Shown piece after piece: positions 1 to 12,500 of a DNA stretch of 64,000 bases. The stretch spans positions 10,949,278 through 11,013,277 of the forward strand of contig NC_133206.1 in NCBI RefSeq assembly GCF_958299795.1. Direction: 5' to 3'. A model generated the notes under the pieces. It was given only the letters and a program-made list of their open reading frames with translations, ran no database searches and was not told the DNA's origin. A program made the translations under genes and the position numbers. This DNA is from Porites lutea. Lineage: Eukaryota > Cnidaria > Anthozoa > Scleractinia > Poritidae. Every line of letters begins with the position of its first letter. Position 1 is the stretch's first letter.

Positions 1-1978
1 CATCTCGGAGCCTGGAACAGGCTAGCTGAGCGGCAACCGTTACATCTCTAAACTGTTCATAACTGACGGACTTCACAACGGTGGTGGTGGAGTTTGCATT
101 TACGTTCGCAAAGACAGCATTTTTGAAGGATCTATCTTTTATTTCTGCACAAATCTTTTACCAGCTTTAGATAAGTAGCGGTATAAAACGGTCTATTGGG
201 CGCTAAGAAAACATGTAGTGCATTACCGCTGGGCTTGTGCCTCGGTAAAATTAAAGCTCAGAAAATTTTTTTCCAAAATTCACCAACTTTATTCAGGAAA
301 GGAATTAGCTTAGGGCGAATTGTCGTATGATAATTCACTTTTGATCGGTATCTTGGCTTTTTTCTAAGACGGAGCACCAAGCAGGGATGTGGCCACAGGG
401 ATGTGGAGTCGTAGCCGAAGAACTTCAGGAACATAGGTGTAATTTGCTAAATTACAAAGTGAAATCGAGCGTCTGATTAAGGAAGGCATGATATTAGCAC
501 CAATCTAGACGATAGCTGACGATAAAAAATAACACCCGAACTTCTCGTATAAGTGGCACAAAAAATGTCTTTAAAATAAAAAGCGACTTTGCTTAGTCGC
601 TAGCCTGCTAGCTGGCGGTATTGTGTGGGTGCGAGATTAAAGTTTTGGCGGCACATATCACTCGACTATATTACAACGGCTCCGCCGCCAAATCTCATAA
701 AGGATAACGGACTGAGGGCCTAAATTTTGGATCTTTTAAAGCAATGACATTAAAGTATTTGCTAGAACTTTGATAAAACACAGCATAAATGTAGATGATT
801 GTAGATTGTAATTAATTTTTTAACACCTTTCCTATTGTAAATATTAGTCTTCAGCTTTTTCATCATGTACTATTGTTTCTGAAATATTTTGAATGCTAAA
901 GAGTAACCGTACCAAGAATCTACTCTTTTCATCCTAAATTTAGACTAGTTTTTTTTTTTCTGATATAACACAACAAAGCCATGACCTGGCAAAATATGTA
1001 AAGCCAAATGAACTGCTCAGGACAAAGCAAGACAAGTTTCGGGTTTTCGCTCTAAACAAACGACAATACATAAATATTAATACAATAAGGAATAACCATA
1101 GAAGAGGCCGAAATGGAGCCTTTGCCTAACCAGAAGACACTACACATTAATAAAAGGAGCCACAGTCGTAAAGACCAGGGAAACGAGTCCCCGTAGTAAT
1201 AAACGCCCGAAAGAGTCAGGAGACAACATCTGCTTCGGAGCCACGAAATAGATAGCAACAAATTTTAGCGAAATTTAAGCCCCTGAAATAAAACACGCTC
1301 GATAGAGTCAGGAAACAAAAGTTGCCGCGAAACAACATCTGTTCTGCAGGCACAAAATACACCATAAACAAAAATTTAAGTCTTTGAGAATCTTCTAATC
1401 TCTTTTAATATGAGAAATAGAATCAAGGGTGCAACAATGAAAGCATAGAATCAAACCGGCCTTCTTGTCACCGGCCGAAAAATTTCGGCAAATCATTTTC
1501 ATCATTTTTACCTGGTAATGAAAAATTTCGAAATAACTCGCACTCAGTACGCTGTAGAAACCCATGCTGTATTTTTAAATTAAAACTTTTTTCCTAGAAA
1601 TCACAGAGTTTGCAAGTTTTCTTGTCTTTGGCTTATATTCTCCCTCCTTTGGCCTCCTGGAAAATTTTCAAGAAGTCAAGATTAAGAAAGCCTACGTGAA
1701 AAAAGGAGATCCTAAGAATTGAAAATGAAAAAATTTTTGTAAATTAGTATAAAAGAAAACCATTTACAATGATACTAAACGCCTGTTCACTGTTACTTTC
1801 AGTTTCGTGTTCTTCCTGCCAACAACTCGTGAGGTGTAAAAAAACAAATTCATGTTCATGAGTTTGATATATCTGATGTAGATCTACCTTGTTAAAGAGG
1901 GAGAGCTAAGATACTCCTCTGTCCTTTATTTAGGAAAAGCTCAGTTTTAGAACCCTGTCTATACCAATGCACAATATA
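1..1978. other. Intergenic stretch, possible old LINE scrap at left edge
   Basis: No gene is visible. At about 70-150 on + a short reading frame gives GGGGVCIYVRKDS, which resembles the glycine-rich strand of LINE apurinic endonucleases, but it is too short and interrupted to classify. The rest is AT-rich, with scattered small ORFs that lack codon or motif support. Confidence 0.3.
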
Positions 1979-3428
1979 CAGGGTGTCCCAAAAGTTCGTT
2001 CGTCTACTTTATAAGTCTGTATTTCAGTACGCTTGAACTTGTTAAGCAAATAATTGAAACAAAAGTTGTGTCTTTCAATCTAATTAACTATTTTCATACT
2101 TGTTGTGCCATTATTTGAATCGAATATTCGATTTGTGTTCTCCCGCGTCAAAGGTGCCCGTGCGCGAGTATATTTTCAAGCCACATATTTTTTATATTTT
2201 ATAGCCCGAATTGTTCGAACTCCTCCCTCGTATTTTGTGAATATCACGAAAGATAAACCCCCTTAACGCAAAAAAGTTCAGCTAGGTGAGAGCATAAGCA
2301 TGTACAGGGGCACCCAACGGGAAATTTTGAGAAAAAGACCTAAAAACAACAACAAAGCGTGAATAAAGTTTTCTGAGACTATTTTAAGCATTTTGGGAGA
2401 TTGCTGGAAAAAAATTATCTGTTCCTCACTCCCAGCAAGACTGATGGAAGAGTTCCCAGCCAGCAACCTTACAACCTGCAACCTGACTTACTGGGAAGTT
2501 TCATAGGGCCAATTCAGATCTTGAGTGGTAAGTAACCCATACAAGTAACCCGTAGCAGCTATTCTAGACTTCAAATCCCCTCTGACACCCTGAATTATCT
2601 TTTTCCCAGCAACTCTTTCCTTCCAAGGACTATTATTTCTTTCACATCTCCCAGCTAGCAAAAATGTGCCTGAAGAACAGATATTTTGAGGAACAGATCC
2701 ACTGGGTGCCCCTGCATGTATACTTCGATTTACTGGCTTATCTGTTGTAGAAACTGCTAAAAAACTGGAAAAATCCGAATGTTGGGTGGTAAAATGATCA
2801 TAGAGAAATGAAGGTTTTGAAGACAAGAAACGAAGGGGAAGACCAAAAGTCCTGAAGAAAGCAGCTAAAATAGTTTTAAAGAAGGCTAGATACAAAGTAA
2901 GAGACTCAATGAGGAAGCTCTCACATAGTTAGAGAGCCAAGTCCAGAAAGGGTCATGAAAAGCTGTTTAAAATGTTTAAAATTAGAGGCCCCTGAGATGG
3001 CAAAAAAACCCTTTGCTTAGTCTGCCAAGTAACGCCCAGCTGGTCTCAAATTTGTAAAGAAGTATACAAAAGCCTTGCTGTGGAAGGAGGCCGGGATCAT
3101 TATCTTTTCTGGATAAATGCCCAATATATATTTTTTTAATATGCCTAAAATAAACAAATAATGTTAGGGGGTGGACTGGCTCCTGTGCAGCAGGTGATAA
3201 AAATGCTGAAAATGGATCATCTGTGGGTCTACACATTGTATCCCGCTTCATGCCGCAACGGCTACAGAATGTAATAAAAAATCAAAAAGCGCATGCCAGT
3301 TACTGAAATTCTGAATGCATGTACTCGGTAGCGAAATAAACATCTTCTAGAAATTTCATGTAAAAATAAAGTTTTGATCAAAAGTTATAGTGCATGAAAT
3401 TAGAGGAACGAACTTTTGGGACACCCTG
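1979..3428 (+). mobile_element. Tc1/mariner-type DNA transposon, degenerate
   Basis: The ends are inverted copies of CAGGGTGTCCCAAAAGTTCG (left from 1979, right ending 3428), each next to a TA dinucleotide, as expected for a Tc1/mariner target duplication. The length, about 1.45 kb, suits a full-size element carrying a 410-bp insertion (2305-2714), so the mariner part is about 1.04 kb. On + near 2830-3130 a broken reading frame gives a helix-turn-helix-like RGRPKVLKKA stretch and further on GRDHYLFW, which recalls the catalytic part of mariner transposases. Several stops interrupt it, so it is an inactive copy. The family call rests on the ends and the TA target. Confidence 0.75.
2305..2714. 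mobile_element. Non-autonomous TIR element nested in the mariner copy
   Basis: Inverted ends CAGGGGCACCCA face each other at 2305 and 2714. The six bases CATGTA flank both sides (2299-2304 and 2715-2720), which looks like a target duplication. It sits inside the mariner element and is therefore younger. There is no coding capacity. The CAGGG ends suggest a hAT-like origin, but hAT usually duplicates 8 bp, so the superfamily is uncertain. Confidence 0.65.
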
Positions 3429-3821
3429 TATATGCTTGGCTATTTCTTGAAAAAAAAAAAAAAAAACTGGTTTAGGATAAGCTGATATAAAATTGTATAC
3501 CCTGTTCAGGACACTAGAACGGCCCAGAAAAACGCTTTCCAGCGGCACGTCCCTGAATAAGGATGTGCCTCCCTTCCATCCCCGGGTGTGGACTTCAATT
3601 TCATCCTCTTGGGTAGACAGGAGAAACATTTTTTTGTGTTTTCTACTTGGCCTAATATTGTAGTTAGTATATTTTTTTTAGCGACCTGTGTCCTGGCCCC
3701 TCAGGAACTAGCGCTAGCTGTTGTGGCGTCCTCGCCTGTATTTTTGCGTGTTCAAGTATGGTATTTTCTGGTTTAATCTTTTGTGGTGTTAACAAAATTA
3801 ATAAATTTATTTGATTCATTT

Positions 3822-4126
3822 TCTTCCGACTCCACTTATGTCTCGGTCAAAATGAAAACCAGATTGTGGGTTTTGGGTAATAAGCAAAGGCAGAAGGACA
3901 AACCAATCACAGTGCTTGTTCCAACGCGTAGTGATTGGTCTAGCTCTTCCATTTCCCAATTTGTCTGCTACTCCGACAATCTTGTTTTCACTAGATCGTA
4001 AGCGGAATAACTGAGGAATCGGAGCACGCGCACCTTTTTAAATTAGATCATAACGCTTTCGGAGACACTTCAGTTTGATTACGACCCCGACACCGATTCT
4101 ATATTGGCTAGTGAAAACTAACCTTA
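3822..4126. mobile_element. Old palindromic MITE relic (same family as 25552-26010)
   Basis: The block contains an imperfect palindrome built on CCAATCAC / GTGATTGG with ACCAGATTGT and ACAATCTTGTTTTCACTAG arms, and ends with GCTAGTGAAAACTAACCTT. The same modules in the same order occur in the intact copy at 25552-26010. The left end is eroded. It ends about 50 bp before the LRAT-domain start codon and so lies in that gene's 5' UTR, leader intron or promoter. Confidence 0.6.
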
Positions 4127-4175
4127 AAGAAACTCCATTTTTACAGGGTACATAAACTTTTCTGCCAGTAACAAC

Positions 4176-4664
4176 ATGTACACGTACAGAGACAGACAAG
4201 GTAACAAGCGTGAAGTGCCCATGGTGCGTGCCTCCTCGCTGGACCAGATTAAAAGAGGAGACCACATCTGCTTCGATCGAATTTTTTACACGCATCACGC
4301 TATAGTACAGTCCGTCGATGAAGTAAATGGCGAAGTCACCGTTATCGAGTACTCCAATTCCGCAAAGCAATTTTGCTGTGATAACAGCACCCCGCCAAAA
4401 AATCCTGGATTGGCAGTGGTGGTTACTCGAACCTTCAAATTAAAAGATGATCCCAGTGTTAACGTTATTAAACACGACAACTGTTTTGATCCCGAAACTG
4501 TTGTTTCCAGAGCTAGGAGTAAGATAGGGGACAGAAAGTACAACCCTATTACCAACAACTGTGAGCATTTTGCCTTATGGTGCAAAACAGGAATATCCTC
4601 TTCAGAACAAGTGAACGCTGTCGGAGAAGTCTTGATGAACAAGCACACTTTTGCCTTTATGTAG
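4176..4664 (+). CDS. LRAT-domain (PLAAT/HRASLS-like) acyltransferase, single exon
   Basis: The product is 162 aa. LRAT-domain proteins (NlpC/P60 thiol fold) move acyl chains between phospholipids, retinol or amines through an acyl-cysteine intermediate. The fold's marks are present: RGDHI at 27-31, YTHHAIV at 38-44 (His41 fits the catalytic His of the HWAIY motif in PLAATs), and NNCEHF at 127-132 with Cys129 as the likely nucleophile. There is no C-terminal hydrophobic anchor of the kind seen in vertebrate PLAAT1-4 and LRAT, so it is probably soluble. It has no intron within the coding region. A TTTTTACAG acceptor just upstream (ending 4155) suggests a non-coding first exon. Upstream in-frame stops support the chosen ATG. 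The vertebrate orthologue cannot be decided. Confidence 0.85.
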   Translation: MYTYRDRQGNKREVPMVRASSLDQIKRGDHICFDRIFYTHHAIVQSVDEVNGEVTVIEYSNSAKQFCCDNSTPPKNPGLAVVVTRTFKLKDDPSVNVIKHDNCFDPETVVSRARSKIGDRKYNPITNNCEHFALWCKTGISSSEQVNAVGEVLMNKHTFAFM

Positions 4665-4700
4665 TAACAACTGCCATTTGAATAGTAACAATGTTCAGGC

Positions 4701-4841
4701 CGTATTACCCTGGGTTCCAGAAGTTATTTTTTTCTTATATAATTCCTGATAGTTCGCTGTAAAGCCACGAAGCGCCGAGAGAATATTTCATCCTAGGTAT
4801 TTCGCGAACGGACCTCTGGAGCCAGGGTAAGGCTGTATCGT
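4701..4841. mobile_element. Short MITE with TTACCCTGG ends, in LRAT-gene 3' UTR
   Basis: GTATTACCCTGGGTTCCAGA near 4702 is mirrored by TCTGGAGCCAGGGTAAGGC near 4823-4841. A related pair of ends occurs at about 29991-30140. It lies 37 bp after the LRAT-gene stop and before its polyadenylation signal, so it is probably transcribed. Confidence 0.55.
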
Positions 4842-4952
4842 CTTAAAGATGAACTGCCGGCGTTGATAGTTAAAGAGGTGTAGATTAAGACTGGAGCACG
4901 TTTCCATTTTTGTGAGTTGTTCTAGAATGTGTATCACGGCTTTTTTGAAAAA

Positions 4953-4958
4953 AATAAA
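4953..4958 (+). terminator. AATAAA polyadenylation signal, LRAT gene
   Basis: AATAAA lies about 290 bp after the stop and is followed by a T/G-rich stretch. It is the best-placed signal for the + strand gene. Confidence 0.55.
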
Positions 4959-4964
4959 TGTTAA

Positions 4965-6824
4965 ATTGTGTCAAAGATACGCAGCTGTTAGATTTCCGTA
5001 CTTTTAAATCCGTCACTGCCATGCATTGTTATATATTCTAGCGTCCCCAAATGTCCTATTGAAAAGAGAATCGTTAGCATTCTTACCCTTTTTCACGTAT
5101 TACGCAAACGCAAAGACAAATGCAAGTACGCCTTTGACGCAACAACGCGTTACATTTCTGCTTGCTTTACGAGGAAACAATCAGTAAAAGATTCCGACAA
5201 TTCATTGACAACCTTTTACAAAAAGGTTAACTCTGCTAGTTGGAAAGGGGAGAGGGCATCAAGTTTCTGCATTCACTTTCCATAGATCAAAATGCAAAAT
5301 TGTTAGCTCTTTTGTGATTGCTAGTCAATAAAATGAAAAGTCACAACAAGGTACCTTTTGAAAAAAAGGTTGTATTTTTAGCTTTCAATTGAAAATATTT
5401 TGACATCAATATTGTTCGTTTTTTCACCCATTCCTCACTTAACCAAACAAAGCTTAAAAGCACGAAAAAGGAACCTGTTACAAGCGATCTCATTAAACGC
5501 GCGAAAAAGGTTTCTGGTTGAGGAAATGTTTCTACCTTCTTGGAGCGCTCACTTGTTGTCCAGATTCCAGCTTGAACTGAGGTTGAGAAGTGATCATGTG
5601 GTAGGGAGGCATCTTTTCGATTAAAATGGAATCAAATTGTTATTTATGATGTTTAAAGGATTGAAGAGTAAAATTTAGGGATTGAAACGAACAAAGTTTT
5701 AATTAAAAAACAACGCATTGGGCGTTGACTCAAGAGGGCTTTAATTCTGTAACTCTCAGTTCCTCTGTTTTTATACCGTGATGTGAATAAATGCCATTCA
5801 AATACAAGAAATCTTCTGTCATCGTACACAGAGGTCTATACGATCTTGGAAAAAAAGGAAGGGGGTATGTGTCAAAATTCACAAGCAAAATAATTGCAGA
5901 CGAAATGAAAGTTATAGAAACAAAGCCCCTCTCGTCGATTCTCTCTTGTCGACTAACAATGCATTGTTTGTGGCTGGGACGGCCACCTTTATAAGCGAAT
6001 TTAATAACAAAAATCCCTAACCCGAGTTAGGAAACACTGACTGTATAAAGTACTGGAAAACATATCAAAAACCACCTTTAACAAATGAGTATCTTATTAA
6101 TTGGATGGTCCTAATAAAGAAAAGAGACCAGCTCTGAACACTCAAACAGATTATATCCCCGCTCTGCTTATTATGTTTTGTATTCCACACCTTGTTTTTA
6201 TCGCTGACTTTTATTCTAAAGCGTTTTACGAAATTTTTCATTATCAGAGGATGCAAAAAACGAATGCCGGGGAGAAAAATTACCTATCTGCAATAAATGA
6301 TGTCAGTTTAAACTGCGTATAGTGGAAGGTTGTCACTGTATCTCTGTTGATAATGTTGTTGTTGCTGCTGTAAATTTGTTATTGTTTTTTTTGGCGGAAG
6401 AGTTCCTTTAGTTGAACAGTTAACCGGCATCCATAGGGCTCGATTTGTCGAATAGGATGACCTTAGTCTTTTCAATCAGCTTGAAAGGGTCAGAATCAAA
6501 TGTTAGCTAGTGAAAAATGTTGTTGACCAATTAACTCGAACGCGAATCGACTTTCGGACGAAACAACCGCAATTTGTGTTACACTAGGATATTGTTCCTA
6601 TGGCTGCGGTGTACGGTTTGTCCAGCAGTTGCTCGGCTTCTATGACTCGTACCCCTTAAAATTAGCCCCTTCTTCACTAATCAGATGCAGTTTCAGCAGT
6701 AGTAACATTGCAAGTCGTACCACTTAAAAGGCCACTCACCAAGAAATGCACTTTATTTTATCTCACTCAACCGTATCACATTTACCACTGGTATCCTTTT
6801 TTCGTTTGTGAAATAACTTCAACT
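4965..6824. other. Intergenic, nothing recognised
   Basis: The stretch is AT-rich. Small ORFs are present (for example + 5791-5994) but show no domain, splice context or codon pattern that would support a gene. Confidence 0.5.
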
Positions 6825-7572
6825 TTATTCAAATTTGGAAGTACAACAAAAGATACATTGGGACTGGCGTGCAGTTAGCGAGGCTATTCGAGGCAGGCCA
6901 GGCTACATAATTTACTACAAACTAGACAAATACAAAGACAATATTAAAGTGAAAATTTTAAAAACAAAATAAAATGAAAATAAAGGACAAGAGAATTACT
7001 TTTACATTTTCACAATAATCGTATCCACATCAATATAGGAGTCTTCAGATTGAAGGATATCGAGTAGTATTGCTTTTAGTGATCTTTTAAAAAGTTTTTT
7101 CGGTCTTTCTTTAAGAATTTGAGGTATCCCATTCCAAATTTTGACCCCAACAAGCGAAAAAGCATTTCGTTTGACATTGAGTCGAGATTCTTTAGTATGA
7201 AAATGTTCAGACGTTGAGGCACGTGTATTGTAAGTATGAACACTGGAAATTCGAGGGAAGAGTTTCAAAATATTATCCGGAGCAGTGTTTTTATTTACAC
7301 CATACACAAGACTACAAACGGGTTCTTAATATAGAGACTGTAAAGGAGAATTTTTGCATTGACAGAAAAAGGTATTGCGTGGTCGTTTGCTTCAGTAAAA
7401 TATATTAAAGGCAGTGCGCGTTTTTGAAGGACAAGAATTTGGTCAAGGTAAGTTTTACACGCGTTGCCCCAAGAGATAAGACCGTAAGTTGTTAAGGTGT
7501 AATTAGGGACTGATAAATATTTAGGAGGGTGCAAGTGGGAACAATATACTTTGATAATTGATAATTCAGACA
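6825..7572 (-). mobile_element. LINE 3' fragment (end of reverse-transcriptase ORF plus 3' UTR)
   Basis: Read on -, 7560-7010 encodes a chain with LTTYGLISWGNACKTYLDQI, LVLQKRALPLIYFTE, RASTSEHFHTKESRLNVKR and VKIWNGIPQILKE. These are typical of the region after the RT domain in CR1/L2/Jockey-group LINEs. Frame changes separate the pieces (7573-7295 and 7307-7002). The 3' part ends near an AATAAAGTT at about 6830. It is a 5'-truncated dead copy, as is usual for LINE insertions. Confidence 0.75.
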
Positions 7573-7574
7573 AT

Positions 7575-9372
7575 ACGATTCGTACACATTAAATTTCTCC
7601 GCAACAAACAACTTAAAACAAACGCTTTTGCTTTATTCGTCAAATCCTTATGGTCTTTTTCCTTTGACAAAATACCTTTAGGGTTCGTTGTTGTTTTTAT
7701 TTACAAAACAGTTAATCATAAAATAGCACAAGTAAATACTCCTTTACATTTAATTTGGCAATACATAAGTGGCAAATTAAATTCTATATATACATAAGCA
7801 ATATATTGCAGAGTGCAGTCCTCTATAAGACTGTTAAATAACAGTCCTATTCACGACTGCAATCACAGTATAAATATACGTTTTTTATTAATAACTATGT
7901 TTGCCAGTCTTGTATTCTACCTATGTAAGGGTGAGCAGTACAAGGAATATACATGGTAGCAAATTTACTGATTATGCCACTCACACTATTTAAGTGTAAT
8001 TAATTTACTTACCAGGGTATCAATAGTTAAATCAGTCCATATTTTCAGCCCACGCATATGAAATAACAGTCCACGTAAGAAGAAAAGAAGCAACAACATG
8101 GAAACTGTGTCGGAATGCAAAGAGGTGCTAACCTTACTATTGTCGGTACTATGCTTACAAAAACTTCGCAAAGCATCATGTATGTAGCAGCACCCTTAAG
8201 TTATCCTACCAACTTCTTTATTACAAAATCTTGTCTGAGTCTAAGACCTTGTTTACATGGAGTGGGGGGCCCCGGTCTAGTGGGGTAAGTTTCTTTTGTT
8301 TTGTGTCCCCCAGAGCGTGAAAACAAAAGAAACCAACTCCACTAGACCGGGGTCCCCCACTCCATGTAAACAGGCCCTAATATAACACACAATAATTTCC
8401 CACATGAGAAAAATGAGAAATCAGTGTAAACTTTTCTTGGTTATTGTTTTCAACTCTAACTTATGATCAGTCGAAATCTTTTGATACAAAAATACCATAT
8501 ATCAAAATGGAGTTTAAATACAGTTTATTTCATAAACTGTCTTTCTATAGTTTTATGGATTTTCTGTGTGAAAATGAAATCGTTCATATGTGAGGAAAGA
8601 GTGCTGCCCCAAAACAGAAGAAACACCTAACCTTGTGCTGTACGCACACAATGATAATTACAAAACCAAGTTAGTTCTTATCTAAACAAATCCCTGTAAA
8701 CAGAACCACAGCTTAACAGCAGGTTCTGCATTTTCCAACTTGTTGTATTAACAACTGTTTCTTTTTGGTATAGTTAGTAGAGGAGACTGGTTATAAAAGG
8801 TGGAAAACATCAAAGATAAAAGCCAACACTGCTGCAGTTTATGTTGGGAGATCCTTGATGGTGCACAATACATTGTTATTTGTTCAAAAATTGTGACGGA
8901 ATAAATTAATATGATGTTTTATTGGTCAATAAGATCAAAATGATAAGAAGGCTATTGAATGTTGTGCACCTTCAAGTCCACAAAAACATAGACCAGGAGT
9001 CTGACATGCTTCATAACCATTCCACTCTATTAACAATGCTTTTTGGTACTTCTTATAAAAATGTGACTTCGTACATCTGGCTGCCCCTAACCTCCCCCCC
9101 CCCCAAAAGGATTTTATTATCTCCAGATTAGACGTAAAAATATATCAGAGACAATGAAAAACTGACTGACCATGTTCAAAACACAAGTCGTGCAACTCTT
9201 ATACATTTCTGTCATCTTTAAGAGTAGACAGAGGAAAATACCATTGTTTTGTTAAATAGACTATTTTTAGTTGGTATTATAAAATCAATAATCCTTAGGA
9301 TTGTCAGGCGTGGAGGAACTCTCCTTAGGAGTTTTGCTGTGGTTTGAAAAGGATGACATTTTTCAAATTCGT
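7575..9372. other. Intergenic, one MITE and no gene seen
   Basis: Apart from the MITE at 8245-8377 and a poly-C run near 9097, no structure is recognised. The right end probably belongs to the downstream flank of the PKD-domain gene. Confidence 0.45.
8245..8377. mobile_element. PIF/Harbinger-type MITE, palindromic, TAA target site
   Basis: Two arms of about 60 bp are near-perfect inverted copies built on GTTTACATGGAGTGGGGG and CCCCGGTCTAGTGG. TAA flanks both sides (8242-8244 and 8378-8380), the usual 3-bp duplication of Harbinger elements. The element is 133 bp with no coding content. The good match between arms suggests a fairly young copy. Confidence 0.75.
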
Positions 9373-9378
9373 TTTATT
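9373..9378 (-). terminator. AATAAA polyadenylation signal, PKD-domain gene
   Basis: The + strand TTTATT reads AATAAA on -, about 135 bp after the stop at 9512. Confidence 0.45.
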
Positions 9379-9511
9379 TCCTTTTCATTAAATAGAGCCA
9401 GGTTTTTAAGAACCTTGTGGTACACACCTAAACAATGTATCTCCATGCCTCTGACAACTACTAGACTGGTTAGTACACTTACTACAACACAAGATGAATG
9501 AAAGTTTTGAA

Positions 9512-12500
9512 TTAGAGCGTATACAGCTGTGTGTCTCTAAAAAGAGGCATTCTTTCTTCAGCTTTACGTGAGCTCCAAATTGATCCACATCGTCCAAAGC
9601 AAGTCTTCCTTCTATACAATTCCACTGAAGACACACTCAAGGCGTCCAGATCTCTGAATTCAAAGTCAGCCTTTTCTGTCTTTTTTCTTTTACTATAAAT
9701 CCACTTTCGAGCCACAATCACAGCTACAGCAATCAATAAGATGCACAGGACAAAGAGCGCTACAATTATTCCTGTTAAAGATGTTCTTCTGTGGTTGTGT
9801 TTAGGAGCTGGGATATCACCTAAGAAGGACAGACAACTCTTTTAGCTTTAACTCTTATAGTTCATTGCAAATACCATTTAAGTATATCTAATAACTTGTC
9901 AAAAATTCTGCTCCTGGCATGACACAGTAGATGTTTTGAGTTATCACTTGTTGATAAAATTACAGAATGCTGTCTTGATCTACTTGATCAGCAAGGAGTT
10001 CTCAATAACATCATAATAAAGTGCAATCTAAGTAGAAGATGACAATCATAAATGTCTATCTTTTTTTAAACATCGATGTAAAATCGTTGCTCAATCCAGT
10101 CAGCCATCATAACACAACATAAACTTTAGAGTTATTTGCCACATGAACATGGACAGGTCTCCCTTCAACCTTTGTACATTATTTAAGTCTGAAATTTTAG
10201 TCTACAGGTACTATCATTGATCTACAGCTTGGTGTAGGAATATTGTTAACTACTGGAAATCAAGAAAGCAAGGCTGAAACCGTGAATGTCCATAATCATT
10301 TCTCCCCTCACTAAATTTACTTGTTGATATTCGACCCAGTCAGTTTAAAATGGGCCCAGTCTGGCACAATGTTTGTGCAAGAACCCTTCACAGGTAACAT
10401 ACCTCCAGGAATCTGTACCATAAGAGATGTGTTGGTACCACTGACATCATTCATAACTCCAATATTAACACAATACTGGCCAGCATCATTAAATCTGTGA
10501 TTCACTATTAAACTACAAGAGTTTCTGTACTCCATCATAGGACTGCATATTTCTCCTGGGGGAAGATGGCATTGTTTGGTGACACACCAGTGAAAGGAAA
10601 CAGGAAGACTGTTGAAAAAGATGACGGAAATGAAATTAAGATGAGTGTAGTAATTAACACTGACACATTATTTGCAGCTCATGATAAATATTTGCACTAA
10701 AAACAAAGATCACAACACTACTGGGGTCAATACTGAATAAACCTTACGCAAGCATAATTTACTAGTCCTGAAGCTAAAATGCTGTTTTCAAACTCAAAAC
10801 AAAAGCTACACCTGAAAATTACTTCAGTGAAGCCAACTCTGGTAATGATCTGACAAAAGGTCTTACAACTTACTCAGTACAACACAGGTAGTCTTATTAA
10901 ACATGACGTCAAAGAGCAATATTTGTTCTAGAAGAAGTTGTAGAGCAATAGAAAGTACTTTTACCGCTTTCAGTATAGATTTGCTCATGTATTGGCAAAT
11001 AGACAAACAGTCTCCAAGTAATGCCAAATAATTTGGCAATCAAAAAATCCAGTTTAAATTATTAAAAGGTTCTTTAAGTATTAAAATGAGATTATAAAAC
11101 TCTTCCTGTTATTAAGTCTGCAGTGGCAGATCCATATTTTTAGATGAGGGGAGGGGGGGGGGGACTCGGTCATCAGGACCCTGAGATAAAGGGGGGGCGG
11201 TCTCAAAAAAATTTTTTTTCAGCCCCTCAGGCCTCAGTATGGTTTAAAAATGAGGGGGTACCAGGGCCCTCCCCTGGATCCGCCACTGGTCTGTGAACCC
11301 TGGTGAGTTGATTTGAGAACAAAACACTCAAGTGTCAAAGAGGATTGTAGTAAAAATAACTTGCCTTCCATTGCAAGAAATGTTAAATCTCACTGTCTTG
11401 TCTTTATGTTCAAGATGTCTGTGTCTCACTTTAAGGTATACAGGATCTGTAACATAAACAGCAAAGCAATAATTTTGTTCGGTGTTTCTTTGTGTTGTGA
11501 AAACTATTGTTGGTTCACTTTTGTTTTTGGCACATGGGTATTGTTCCATGTCTTTTTCAGTCTTCTGTATTACAACATTTGGTTATTGCATCCATCTGCA
11601 ACATCAAAACACTACCATTTTGTAGCACCTCAACATATTTCATTTGGCTTGTTAGTGAAAAGCACAGGCTAACAGGGAACAGAATAATAATTAACAAAGT
11701 GCAAACTCTCTAACAGTGCATGAGAGGCAATGATAACAGGTAGAAGAGCCTGGAATATTTCCAAACTCTTACATTTTATGGTCCAAATGCGATTGCATAA
11801 AAAAAAATTTACATTGCAAAATTGTGAAGCACATCTACCAACCTTTCACATAGAGATGCCTTAGAACTGCTGGAAATGATTTCTTTCCCAGAAACTTAGT
11901 ATTAACTCTGACAGTTAACCAAATGGAATATTTTCCTTCTTTATGGAATGTATGAGAAATTCTTCTTTTGCTCCACCTGACCACAGGTTTGGAACCATCA
12001 CCAAATTTCCAGTCAGTAGAAACTCCTGTTATTAGATTATAAGGATCTTTAAAATTTACTTCAAACTCAAGAGGAATGTCTGTAGGGAATGCATTTTGAT
12101 GATTAGAAGGAAGCTTAGGCCCAGAAGAACATTTGATCACCAGGTGCAAATGAATATCATCTGAAAAGAACAAAAGGTTTTATGAACTTATAGACCATAA
12201 AATAGGCCATTTTACAAGTACAAGTTTACAAAAACAAGGGTTAGTGCACAACCTTTCTTAAGAAAATTAGTTATTTTTTCATGAAATAAAACATCTTTTT
12301 CATTTCCACGGCTTTGCACTTAGCTTCACTCTGAAACAAAGGATTAAGGCAATTTGAAAATGACCTATTCCATTACATCTGCAATGCAGGCAATAATCCA
12401 ATATCCCCTTCTGAAAGCCCCTGAAATCCATAATGCAATATGGGGAGTTGATGAAAATATCAATAAAGTATTAAGTATTAATTTTCATTGTTGATTATTG

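Noticed and set aside
430-520. Short + stretch reading like the start of a Gypsy-type reverse transcriptase (IERLIKEGM)
   Set aside because: Too few residues and no neighbouring domain or LTR. At most a tiny fossil scrap.
2488-2895. 135-aa - reading frame
   Set aside because: It spans the junction of the nested element and the mariner element, antisense to the decayed transposase frame.
11835-12173. A separate small gene for each PKD reading frame
   Set aside because: Phase-1 splice sites on every exon join them into one 509-aa protein with signal peptide and membrane helix.
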